From assembly GCA_025453745.1 (NCBI GenBank), contig JALOPS010000018.1, positions 1 through 34,223 of the forward strand: a stretch of 34,223 nt of DNA, read 5' to 3'. The notes under the pieces were generated by a model that saw only the letters and a list, made by a program, of their open reading frames with translations, was not told the DNA's origin and did no database searches. This document shows, one piece after another, positions 24,070 through 31,226 of this stretch (within the stretch, counting starts at the first letter, position 1; every line of letters starts with the position of its first letter). A program made the translations under genes and the position numbers. The stretch is from Gemmatimonadaceae bacterium. GTDB lineage: Bacteria; Gemmatimonadota; Gemmatimonadetes; Gemmatimonadales; Gemmatimonadaceae.

Positions 24070-24416
24070 GGGTATCGGCCGGGCGGTCGCGTCGGAAGGG
24101 TTGGTGTGCCTTCCGCCGAGGAAAGTCCGGGCTCCACAGGGCAGGCTGCCAGGTAACACCTGGGCGGCGCGGGGTGTCGGCGCAGGCCGGCACATCACGT
24201 CGACGGACAGTGCCACAGAGAACAGACCGCCGGCGATGGCAACATCGACGGTAAGGGTGAAACGGTGGGGTAAGAGCCCACCGCATCGATGGCAACATCG
24301 ATGGCACGGCAAACCCCAGCCGGAGCAAGGCCAAATAGGCGGCGAGAGACGGAATGACCGTCCGTCCCGTCACCTCGGTGGCGAGACGACAGAACCCGGC
24401 TTATCGGTCGGTGCCC
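24070..24416 (+). ncRNA. rnpB: RNase P RNA (type A)
   Basis: This is the catalytic RNA that cuts the 5' leader from tRNA precursors together with RnpA, encoded at 28723. Conserved region I, GAGGAAAGTCCGGGC, is at 24118-24132. AGGGTGAAACGGTGGGGTAA and AGAGCCCACCG follow, then GGCAAACCCC, GGAGCAAGGCCAAATAGG and conserved region V, ACAGAACCCGGCTTA, at 24389-24403. The ends are set by the terminal helix P1: GGGTATCGGCC (24070-24080) pairs with GGTCGGTGCCC (24406-24416), allowing G-U pairs. The hairpins corresponding to P9 and P12 carry the same stem with a GCAA loop (CGATG-GCAA-CATCG). Confidence 0.96.
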
Positions 24417-24430
24417 ACACTCTTTTTCTT
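24417..24430 (+). terminator. T-run at the end of rnpB
   Basis: The P1/P4-closed RNA is followed at once by ACACTCTTTTTCTT, giving a T-rich tract suited to intrinsic termination of rnpB. The next gene probably starts at GTG 24432, so its leader may come from read-through. Confidence 0.5.
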
Positions 24431-24431
24431 C

Positions 24432-25310
24432 GTGCCCTCACTCTCGCGCGCACGCCGCGCGTCGCTCTGGCGACTGCTCGTGCTGACCGGGTGCAGCGGT
24501 GGCATGCAGTCCGGCGTGCGCACGCCGGCGCCCGCGCCCGCGCCGGCTGCACCGCCGCCGGTGGCAGTCGTTTCGACCTGGCGCCCGGCGTATCCGACGA
24601 CACCCGTTGCGTATCGCGTGCAGGTCGACACGCGACTCGCGCGGGATTCCGCGGGGTCACGTGAGGATGCGCCGGTGCAAACGACAGCCCGCGTGGCGAT
24701 CGCGTGGCCCTCAGTCTCCGGCGGAGCGCGACGCGTGCAGGGGCGGGTGAGCGAATTCGTCATCGGCGGCTCCGATCGCATTGCCGATCCCGCGGTGCGC
24801 GCCGCACCGCTCGTCGCCACGTTCGAGGGGTCGGTGGATTCCGTCGCGGTGCGGGTGTCGCTCGTTCCGGCGCTCGCGAACGAGTGCGACGCACCGCAGA
24901 CGGCCGCGCTCGCCCTCGCGCGCGAACTGCTCGTACGCTGGCCAGCGGCGTTGACGATCGGGCAGACGTGGCGCGACAGCAGCGTGACGTTCGTCTGTCG
25001 CGGCGGCGTCCCGATGACCTCGCGCGTGCGTGCGCGCTACGAGGTGCGCGGCGGCGCGGACTCCTCGGCGCTGGATGTCGTGCGCGTCGCCGAGGTCGAC
25101 CTGAGCGGCGAGGTGCGTCAGCCCTTTCGCGCCGTGCGCGTGCGCGGTCGCGGTACGGGGGAGCACCATTTCTTCCTCGATCGGGCAAGCGGCATGCTCT
25201 CGCGCGTCGAGGGGAGCAGCACCACGGAGCTGAGCGTCATCGACGCCGCCCGCGGTGGCGAGCAGCGTGTGCGCCAAACGGCAACGTTCCGCGCACAGCG
25301 AGAGCCCTGA
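24432..25310 (+). CDS. Predicted lipoprotein of unknown function
   Basis: The protein has 292 residues from GTG 24432. It starts PSLSRARRASLWRLLVLTGC, a basic n-region, short hydrophobic core and lipobox LTGC, followed by a Pro/Ala-rich linker. The mature part is beta-rich, for example RVSEFVIGGSDRIADPAVRAAPLVATFEGSVDSVAVRVSLVP, then WPAALTIGQTWRDSSVTFVCRGGVPMTSRVRARYEVRGG. I recognise no named family. GTG 24411 or the ORF start at 24354 would overlap rnpB and are less likely. It lies between rnpB and dnaN, converging on dnaN with the strong hairpin 25320-25350 between them. Confidence 0.75.
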   Translation: MPSLSRARRASLWRLLVLTGCSGGMQSGVRTPAPAPAPAAPPPVAVVSTWRPAYPTTPVAYRVQVDTRLARDSAGSREDAPVQTTARVAIAWPSVSGGARRVQGRVSEFVIGGSDRIADPAVRAAPLVATFEGSVDSVAVRVSLVPALANECDAPQTAALALARELLVRWPAALTIGQTWRDSSVTFVCRGGVPMTSRVRARYEVRGGADSSALDVVRVAEVDLSGEVRQPFRAVRVRGRGTGEHHFFLDRASGMLSRVEGSSTTELSVIDAARGGEQRVRQTATFRAQREP

Positions 25311-25319
25311 ACGAACGTC

Positions 25320-25350
25320 GCGGGTGCCCGACGGCTCGTCGGGCACCCGC
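25320..25350. terminator. Bidirectional hairpin terminator between lipoprotein gene and dnaN
   Basis: GCGGGTGCCCGAC (25320-25332) and GTCGGGCACCCGC (25338-25350) form a perfect 13-base stem with a 5-base loop. It lies in the convergent gap 25311-25410, so it could end transcripts from both sides. T-runs are lacking on both strands. Confidence 0.75.
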
Positions 25351-25410
25351 ACGGGGAGCGGTTGTCGACGTGATCGCGCGGCGCCATCGCGGTCGCGCGT
25401 GGCGGCATGA

Positions 25411-26526
25411 TCAGTCGAGCAATCGCAGCGGCATCACGAGGCAGAGATACTGTGCCGGATCATCCCACCCGTCGGGCTCGATCGTGGTTGCCTTCTCCGG
25501 CGCCTTGAACGAGAGCTTCACGCTGTCGGTCGGCAGTTGGCGAAGGATCTCGAGCAGGTAACTCGCGTTGAAGCCGATCTCGAGCTGATCGCCCGTGTAG
25601 CTGACCTGGATCTCGTCGCTCGCATCGCCCAGGTCGGGCGTGGTGGCCGAGAGCTTGCACATTCCCGCGTTGAGTGCGAGCCGAATCCGGTGCGTCTGGT
25701 CGCTCGCGACAATGGACATCCGCTTGAGCGCGCCGGTCAACGCCTGCCGGTCGGCAATGCAGATGCGATCATTGTCCTTGGGGATGACCTGCTCGTAGTT
25801 CGGATACGGTCCTTCGATGAGCCGCGTGAAGACGCTCGTGATCGGCGAGCGGAAGCCAAGGTGGTTGTCGCCACGCGCGATCTCGAGCTCCTCTTCGGCG
25901 GGGAAGAGGCGGCGCACCTGATCGAGCGCCTTGGGCGGTACGATGAGATCGCTCGGGTTTGCGGGTGCGCCGTCACCGAGCGGCAGCTCCATCTTGGCCA
26001 GACGATGGCCGTTGGTGGCCACCATGCGCATGCGATCGCTCTTGAGCTCCCAGAGGACGCCGTTGAGGATCGGTCGCGACTCTTCGGTGGACGCGGCAAA
26101 CGCCGTGTGCTGAATGAGCTTCTGCAGCTCGCTCGATTTGATGCGCCAGGACTCGCCGAAGCGCACGACCGGAAAGGCGGGGAACTCGTCCTTGGCGAGC
26201 CCGAGCAGCTTGAACTTGGAGCGCCCGCACTCGAGGGAGATCCGTTGCTCGCCGCTCGAGGCGATCTTGACGGGCGAGGGGGGCAGTTCGCGGGCGATCT
26301 CGGAGAGCTTGCGCGCGGGAATCGTGATTGCACCCTGGCTCTCGACATCCGCGGAGACTTCGGTGCTGATCGCGATGTCGAGATCGGTGGCGGAGAGTTT
26401 GACGCCGCGCTCGGTCGTCTCGACGAGGAGGTTCGACAGCACCGGCAGCGTGGAGCGCGCCGGCACGGCGGCCTGCACGGTGTTGAGACCTTCCAGGAGC
26501 TTCTCGCGGGAGATCGTGAAGCGCAT
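25411..26526 (-). CDS. dnaN: DNA polymerase III beta subunit (sliding clamp)
   Basis: DnaN forms the dimeric ring that holds polymerases on DNA. The 371 residues are typical. It begins MRFTISREKLLEGLNTVQAAVPARSTLPVLSNLLVE, the conserved start of the family; ATG 26526 is therefore preferred to GTG 26568. Domain repeats are visible: LSATDLDIAISTEV in domain 1, FAASTEESRPILNGVLWEL in domain 2, and the C-terminal end LCLVMPLRLLD, where partner peptides bind (the usual M-P-x-R-L ending is intact). It is downstream of dnaA on the same strand across the origin-like gap. A strong hairpin follows the stop. Confidence 0.97.
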   Translation of the reverse strand: MRFTISREKLLEGLNTVQAAVPARSTLPVLSNLLVETTERGVKLSATDLDIAISTEVSADVESQGAITIPARKLSEIARELPPSPVKIASSGEQRISLECGRSKFKLLGLAKDEFPAFPVVRFGESWRIKSSELQKLIQHTAFAASTEESRPILNGVLWELKSDRMRMVATNGHRLAKMELPLGDGAPANPSDLIVPPKALDQVRRLFPAEEELEIARGDNHLGFRSPITSVFTRLIEGPYPNYEQVIPKDNDRICIADRQALTGALKRMSIVASDQTHRIRLALNAGMCKLSATTPDLGDASDEIQVSYTGDQLEIGFNASYLLEILRQLPTDSVKLSFKAPEKATTIEPDGWDDPAQYLCLVMPLRLLD

Positions 26527-26877
26527 GCGAACGGGGCTCTCGAGGGCGCGGGGGATCGGCACGTCCACGCTGATGCGCGGGCGTCACGCCGACATCACGC
26601 GGGCGGATGGCTGGGCGTGTGGACGAACTACTGTAGTACAGGAGTAAACAGAGAAAACTAGTAGCAGTAGTAGAGCGCGTGGAACTGTGGAAGAACGCGC
26701 CAACCGCCGGCCGCACACGAAGATAGGGGTCGACGCACGTGTGGACGCGGGTGTTGGTCGGCGGGTAGTGGTGGGGAATTCGCGCAGACCGTGGGGCGCG
26801 CGGCGTGCGGACGTGGGGATTCCCGGGGAAACGCCGGGGAGAGATGGGAGGTGATGTGGGCGGCGTGTGGAGAGCGG
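26527..26877. other. Predicted chromosomal replication origin (oriC)
   Basis: The gap between dnaA and dnaN contains no gene. It has several DnaA-box cores oriented the same way on the plus strand: TGTGGACGA 26618-26626, TGTGGAAGA 26686-26694, TGTGGACGC 26740-26748 and TGTGGAGAG 26866-26874 (TGTGGATAA is the consensus complement). It also has a locally AT-rich stretch at 26626-26664 and a DnaA-trio array beside two boxes. Most boxes keep only the TGTGG core, so binding strength is uncertain. The place, gene order and the trio array together make this the best oriC candidate. Confidence 0.85.
26659..26694 (-). promoter_or_regulatory. Basal unwinding element: DnaA boxes plus DnaA-trios
   Basis: On the minus strand the order is box TCTTCCACA (26694-26686, seven of nine), a second box-like AGTTCCACG (26686-26678), a 4-base GC-rich spacer, then CTACTACTGCTACTA (26673-26659). 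The opposite strand of the last part is TAGTAGCAGTAGTAG, five trios of 3'-GAT-5' type (one is GAC). This matches the layout of the basal origin-unwinding system described in Bacillus subtilis. Confidence 0.8.
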
Positions 26878-28278
26878 CTACCGCGCCCCCTCGAGCTGCT
26901 TGCGGACCTTGAGCACGCGCTCCGCGAACAGCGGATCGGCGGCAGATTCGGCAGACACTCGCTCCAGGCTGTGAATGACCGTCGAGTGATCGCGACCGCC
27001 GAAGGCATTGCCGATCTCGACGAGCTGGAGTCCCAGGAGATCGCGGCAGAGATGCATCGCCACCTGTCGCGGGACGGTGAGCACCTTGGTGCGCGTCTTC
27101 GAGCGCAGCCCTTCGGTCGTGACGCCCCACTCGCGGGCGACAGCCTGCTGGATGGTCGAGAGCGTCACGCGGGGGAGGCCTGCGGCCAGCGCGGCGTCCG
27201 GGTAGGGATCATCCGCATCGCGAATGCTGTCGCGCAGCGCTTCGCGCGCGAGATCGACGGTGATGTCGCGGTGTTTGAGCGACGCGTAGGCGATGAGTTT
27301 GATCATCGACCCCTCGAGCTCACGCACGCTCGACTCGATGTGGGTCGCGACGAAGTTCAGGACGTCGTCCGGGATGGCGAACTCGAGGTGATCGACGTGC
27401 GCCTTCTTGCGCAGAATGGCGATCCGGTGCTCGAGCTCCGGCTTGCCGACATCGGCCACCATCCCCCAGGCGAAGCGGGAGACGAGGCGCGCCTCGAGGC
27501 CGTCGAGCTCCTGGGGCGGCCGATCCGAGGTGAGGACGACCTGTCGCCCCGCCTCGTAGATCGCATTGAACGTGTGGAAAAATTCCTCCTGGACGGCCTG
27601 TTTGCCGCGGAGAAACTGGACGTCGTCGACGAGGAGGAGGTCGGTCTCCCGGTACTTCCGCCGAAACTCATGCGTCGTCCGCGACTGCAAGGACTCGACG
27701 AATTCGTTGGTGAACTTTTCGGCGCCGATGTACGTGATGCGGAAGTTGCCGTCGCGAGCCATGAGCTCGTGGGCGACGCCATGCATCAGGTGGGTCTTGC
27801 CGAGCCCGGTTTCTCCCCAGATGAAGAGGGGGTTGTAGTGGCCTCCGGGCGCTTGGGCGACGCCCTGTGCGGCGGCGGCGGCGACGTCGTTGGACTTGCC
27901 GATGACGAACTGGTCGAACGTATATCGAGGGTTAAGCGTCGCGTTGATGCGCGGCTTCTGTCTCTGGTGTGGCGCCTCTTCCGGAGGAGGAGCCACGAAG
28001 ATGTCGATCTGCGCGTTGTTGATGCGAGTGTCCGTGACCTTGAGCCGGATGGTGATCGGGTGACCGATCGCGACGGGGGCGGCCTGCTCGAGGGCAACGC
28101 GGTGCTTGGTCTCGACCCAGTCCACCGCGAACTGATCCGGCGCGCCGAGTGTGAGGGTGTGGCCCTCGATGGAGACGGGCTCAAGGATATCGAGCCAGGT
28201 GCGGACCGTTTGCTCGGGGAGCGTCTCGCGGGCGCGGGCGAGCAGCCGATTCCAGGTCTCCGCCGAGGTGAGCGACAT
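26878..28278 (-). CDS. dnaA: Chromosomal replication initiator DnaA
   Basis: DnaA is the AAA+ initiator that binds DnaA boxes and melts the origin. The 466 residues have domain I at about 1-80 (WNRLLARARETLPEQTVRTWLD), a short linker, and the AAA+ core beginning NPRYTFDQFVIGKSN. Walker A is GETGLGKT (155-162) and Walker B LLLVDDVQFL (214-223). The C-terminal DNA-binding domain carries PRQVAMHLCRDLLGLQLVEIGNAFGGRDHSTVIHS, whose GRDHSTV is the DnaA-box recognition helix. ATG 28278 fits the family start. The promoter upstream contains a DnaA box. dnaN follows beyond oriC on the same strand. Confidence 0.98.
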   Translation of the reverse strand: MSLTSAETWNRLLARARETLPEQTVRTWLDILEPVSIEGHTLTLGAPDQFAVDWVETKHRVALEQAAPVAIGHPITIRLKVTDTRINNAQIDIFVAPPPEEAPHQRQKPRINATLNPRYTFDQFVIGKSNDVAAAAAQGVAQAPGGHYNPLFIWGETGLGKTHLMHGVAHELMARDGNFRITYIGAEKFTNEFVESLQSRTTHEFRRKYRETDLLLVDDVQFLRGKQAVQEEFFHTFNAIYEAGRQVVLTSDRPPQELDGLEARLVSRFAWGMVADVGKPELEHRIAILRKKAHVDHLEFAIPDDVLNFVATHIESSVRELEGSMIKLIAYASLKHRDITVDLAREALRDSIRDADDPYPDAALAAGLPRVTLSTIQQAVAREWGVTTEGLRSKTRTKVLTVPRQVAMHLCRDLLGLQLVEIGNAFGGRDHSTVIHSLERVSAESAADPLFAERVLKVRKQLEGAR

Positions 28279-28359
28279 CGAGTCGGGCGGCGCGTCGGTC
28301 GGAGGGTGACGGGGTGCCAGGTGACGGGGCGCATCAAGGCCCGGTCCGGCGGGGGGGCA

Positions 28360-28389
28360 ATGGTACGACTCCTATGTGGATAAAGTCAA
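28360..28389 (-). promoter_or_regulatory. dnaA promoter with a perfect DnaA box in the spacer
   Basis: Read on the minus strand, TTGACT (28389-28384) is a five-of-six -35, then 18 bases, then TACCAT (28365-28360) as a four-of-six -10. The perfect consensus box TTATCCACA (28383-28375) fills the first half of the spacer. DnaA bound there would block RNA polymerase, the standard logic of dnaA autorepression. The transcript would start near 28353, about 75 bases before ATG 28278. Confidence 0.75.
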
Positions 28390-28440
28390 TCTCGTGATCC
28401 GAGGCAAGGCGCTCGCGAGAGGCGGCAATCCTGGGCTGAC

Positions 28441-28469
28441 TTGAAACAACTCGCTGTGCCGCTTACACT
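28441..28469 (+). promoter_or_regulatory. Promoter of the rpmH-rnpA-yidD-yidC-mnmE operon
   Basis: TTGAAA (28441-28446, five of six) and TACACT (28464-28469, four of six) are separated by exactly 17 bases. Transcription would begin near 28476 and give a leader of about 70 bases before rpmH. It diverges from the dnaA promoter about 50 bases away, so the two may influence each other. Confidence 0.65.
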
Positions 28470-28547
28470 TAGAGGCTGTTCGCCATTGGGCGGTCCGCCG
28501 GGGGTCTCGTGGGCACGCCGTACCGCATTTGCCTGAGAGTTTGAGTC

Positions 28548-28715
28548 ATGGGGAAGCCGACATACCGGCCGCGCAACAAGCGCCGCATCAAGACGCACGG
28601 ATTCCGTGCGCGCATGGCGACCAAGTGGGGGCGCCAGACGTTGAGCCGTCGCCGCAAGAAGGGGCGTGCGCAGCTCACGGTGCAGTTGCCCACGAAGTAC
28701 GTCGCGGCTGCCTGA
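28548..28715 (+). CDS. rpmH: Ribosomal protein L34
   Basis: This 55-residue basic protein of the large ribosomal subunit has the family signature [19 protein letters not shown] and then [16 protein letters not shown]. It is a little longer than the usual 44-46 residues, with a C-terminal tail [15 protein letters not shown] 28548 has GAGAG about nine bases upstream. It is the first gene of the rightward operon; rnpA starts 7 bases after its stop. The order dnaA, rpmH, rnpA, yidD, yidC is conserved across bacteria. Confidence 0.97.
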   Translation: MGKPTYRPRNKRRIKTHGFRARMATKWGRQTLSRRRKKGRAQLTVQLPTKYVAAA

Positions 28716-28722
28716 GTCGGCG

Positions 28723-29106
28723 GTGTCGCCGGACGGGGAGCGATTCCCGCCGGCGGCTCGGCTGTCGAACCGCGCGGAGATCGAGCGGGTACGCAGGGAA
28801 GGGAAGCGAGTGCGCACCGCCTCGATCGAGGCGCGGGTGACCGCTTCCCTTTGTGCGTCTACACGGGTGGGAATCGTGGTGCCCAAGTACGGACGATCGT
28901 CGGTGGAGCGCAATCGGCTGAAGCGTCGACTGCGTGAGCTGGTGCGTCGCACGTGGTTGCCGCAGTGGCGCGCGTCGGCGCCGCTCGACGTGCTCGTGCG
29001 CGTGCTGCCGGTGGCGTATGCGCGCGCGTTCGATGCACTCGGCGTGGAGCTGCAGCAGCTCGGCGCGCGCGTGGATCGGCAGCGCACGGCCACCGAGGGC
29101 GCGTGA
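28723..29106 (+). CDS. rnpA: RNase P protein component
   Basis: RnpA binds the RNase P RNA (rnpB at 24070) and the leader of precursor tRNAs. The protein has about 127 residues from GTG 28723; starts further upstream would overlap rpmH. The signature is [22 protein letters not shown], the RNR motif helix that contacts the RNA. Before it, [21 protein letters not shown] corresponds to the conserved N-terminal strand-helix, and [11 protein letters not shown] precedes the RNR motif. Its stop TGA shares one base with the ATG of yidD, so the two are translationally coupled. Confidence 0.93.
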   Translation: MSPDGERFPPAARLSNRAEIERVRREGKRVRTASIEARVTASLCASTRVGIVVPKYGRSSVERNRLKRRLRELVRRTWLPQWRASAPLDVLVRVLPVAYARAFDALGVELQQLGARVDRQRTATEGA

Positions 29107-29384
29107 TGACGACGGCGACGCCGCGCGTCGATGACGCCACCGCGGCGACCAACGTGCGCGGGCTTGCGCGACTGCCGCGGCTGGTGCTCATCGCCGGCGT
29201 GCGCTCGTATCAGATGCTGCTCTCACCGATCTTCGGTGGGGCGTGTCGTTACTATCCCACCTGTTCGCACTACGCGATCGAGGCGCTCGAGCGTCACGGT
29301 GCGCGGCGTGGCGGGTGGCTGGCGGTTCGGCGCATTCTGCGCTGTCATCCGTTTCGTCCCGGTGGCTTCGATCCGGTGCCGTGA
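29106..29384 (+). CDS. yidD: Membrane protein insertion efficiency factor YidD
   Basis: This small protein of 92 residues has the YidD signature: [65 protein letters not shown]. It is thought to assist insertion of membrane proteins together with YidC, at the inner face of the membrane. The Cys in CRYYPTCS and CHPF are conserved in the family. ATG 29106 overlaps the rnpA stop. A hairpin lies just after its stop, before yidC. Confidence 0.95.
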   Translation: MTTATPRVDDATAATNVRGLARLPRLVLIAGVRSYQMLLSPIFGGACRYYPTCSHYAIEALERHGARRGGWLAVRRILRCHPFRPGGFDPVP

Positions 29385-29386
29385 TG

Positions 29387-29402
29387 GCGCGCGCAAGCGC
29401 GC
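29387..29402 (+). other. GNRA hairpin between yidD and yidC
   Basis: GCGCGC-GCAA-GCGCGC is a perfect 6-base stem with a GCAA tetraloop, three bases after the yidD stop. No T-run follows, so it is more likely an mRNA stability or processing element than a full terminator, since yidC begins 28 bases later in the same direction. Confidence 0.4.
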
Positions 29403-29429
29403 ACCGGCTCCCTGACTTCTCTCGTCGCA

Positions 29430-31124
29430 ATGGACATTCGTCGCGTCGTTCTCGCCGTCGTGCTGATGGCGGCCGTGCTCTTCGTCACCCCGATTCTGTT
29501 TCCCACGGCACGCTCGAAGGCGCCCGTGGGGAAGGGTGCCGATTCGACTGCTCTTGCCGCGCCGGTCACGCCACCGGCGGCGGTTGCGCCAGGCGCGGCC
29601 GCGGCTCCGGTCACGCCCGCGGTGATCGCAGGTGCCGCGCAGCCTGGCGACAGTGCCGTGCTGCCCACCGTGCCCGTCGAAACGACGACGGTGCAGACCG
29701 CGCTCGCGACGTTCCGTGTGTCGAACGTGGGCGCGCAGCTCGTCTCCGCGCGCATGACGCAGTATCGCGCGCTCGACGGCACCAAGGGCAGCGATGGGCA
29801 GGCCGCGCCGGTGGAGCTGGCGCGCCCCACGGCACCGCTCGTGTCGATGCGCGCGGTGGTGCCCGGTGATACGCTGCTGCTCGATGCCGCGACGTATACG
29901 CTCGAGCGCTCGCAAGACGGCGGGCGCGAGGTGCTGGCGTACTCGGCGACCGTGAAGGGAACGCCCGTCTCGATCACCTACACGTTTGCGCCCGACAGCT
30001 ACCTCGTGCGGGTGGACACGAAGGTGCAGCACGCGTCGAATCAGGGTTTCGTGCTGTATCGCCTGCCCGCGGGGCTGCGGACCACCGAAGCCGACACGAC
30101 GGCAGACCATCAGGCGCTCGCCTATGCGTTCAAGCCCGAGAAGGGGGGCGCGGACATTCGCCGCTTCGATGCGCTCGAGCCCGACGAGCGCAACGTGGAT
30201 GCCGGACCGCTGACCTGGGCGATTGCGAAGAACAAGTACTTCATCCTCGGCCTGCTCATTCCCACCGGCGGGAAGCCGTTTGCGGAGCTCATCACGCAGG
30301 GTGTGGCGAAGCGTGAAGGGGAGAAATTCCGCACGACCGCGACGGGCACGCTGGTCGCGCCGCTCGACAACGGTGTGCATCGCGTGGAGGTGTACGCGGG
30401 GCCGCAGGAGTGGAAGCGGCTGCATGCGCTCGGCCGGAGCTTCGAGGAGTCCAACCCGTATGGCGGATGGCTGCAGGGCTTCGTGCAGCCGTTTGCCACG
30501 CTCGTGATCCGCGGCATTCTCTGGTGCAAGGAGAACCTCAAGCTCTCCTATGGCTGGGTGCTGGTGCTCATCGGGGTGATCGTGCGCCTCCTGATGTGGC
30601 CGCTCAACCAGAAGATGCTGCGGACGAGCCTCGTGATGCAGCGGATCTCGCCCGAGCTGCAGGAGATCCAGAAGAAGTACGGGAACGATCCGACGAAGAT
30701 GCAGGCGGAGATGATGCGCGTGTACAAGCAGCACAACGTGAGCCCGTTCAGCACGGTCTCCGGCTGCTTGCCGATGCTCCTGCCGATGCCCGTGTTTTTC
30801 GCGCTGTTCTTCGTGTTCCAGAACACGATCGAGTTCCGCGGGGTGCCGTTCCTCTGGCTGCCGGACATTTCGGTCAAGGATCCGTTCTACATTCTGCCGC
30901 TCGTGGTGGCGGCGACGCAGATGCTGACGTCGTTCATCTCGCTCAAGGCGTCGCCGCCGAACCCGCAGGCGAAGATGATGGCGTACATGCTGCCGGCGGT
31001 CTTCCTCGTGTTCTTCATCAACGTGGCGTCGGGGCTCAACTTGTACTACGCCGTGCAGAATGTGGTGGGGATTCCGCAGCAGTGGCTGCTGGCGCGCGAG
31101 CGCGGGAAGGCCTCGAAGGCGTAG
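29430..31124 (+). CDS. yidC: Membrane protein insertase YidC
   Basis: YidC inserts and folds inner-membrane proteins, alone or with SecYEG. The 564 residues match the Gram-negative form: an N-terminal membrane helix (VVLAVVLMAAVLFVTPILF), a Pro/Ala-rich linker, a large periplasmic domain (about 80-330) and a C-terminal core with five membrane helices. The core begins YGWVLVLIGVIVRLLMWPLNQ, containing the conserved Arg of the hydrophilic groove. The cytoplasmic loop MQRISPELQEIQKKYGNDPTKMQAEMMRVYKQHNVSP follows, then GCLPMLLPMPVFFALFFVF. ATG 29430 is the start, the first codon of the signal-anchor helix. mnmE follows about 100 bases downstream. Confidence 0.97.
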   Translation: MDIRRVVLAVVLMAAVLFVTPILFPTARSKAPVGKGADSTALAAPVTPPAAVAPGAAAAPVTPAVIAGAAQPGDSAVLPTVPVETTTVQTALATFRVSNVGAQLVSARMTQYRALDGTKGSDGQAAPVELARPTAPLVSMRAVVPGDTLLLDAATYTLERSQDGGREVLAYSATVKGTPVSITYTFAPDSYLVRVDTKVQHASNQGFVLYRLPAGLRTTEADTTADHQALAYAFKPEKGGADIRRFDALEPDERNVDAGPLTWAIAKNKYFILGLLIPTGGKPFAELITQGVAKREGEKFRTTATGTLVAPLDNGVHRVEVYAGPQEWKRLHALGRSFEESNPYGGWLQGFVQPFATLVIRGILWCKENLKLSYGWVLVLIGVIVRLLMWPLNQKMLRTSLVMQRISPELQEIQKKYGNDPTKMQAEMMRVYKQHNVSPFSTVSGCLPMLLPMPVFFALFFVFQNTIEFRGVPFLWLPDISVKDPFYILPLVVAATQMLTSFISLKASPPNPQAKMMAYMLPAVFLVFFINVASGLNLYYAVQNVVGIPQQWLLARERGKASKA

Positions 31125-31226
31125 CCCGTCGGCGCGCCATGCCGCGCGGCTCCGCGGTGCAACGGCGCCGGACAGAGCGTTGCCGTGCCGCGCTCGGGTG
31201 CGAATGCGGTCGGGTATCTTGATCGC

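Noticed and set aside
26791-28383. 530-codon plus-strand ORF opposite dnaA
   Set aside because: It is the antisense of dnaA, with no independent motif or start signal.
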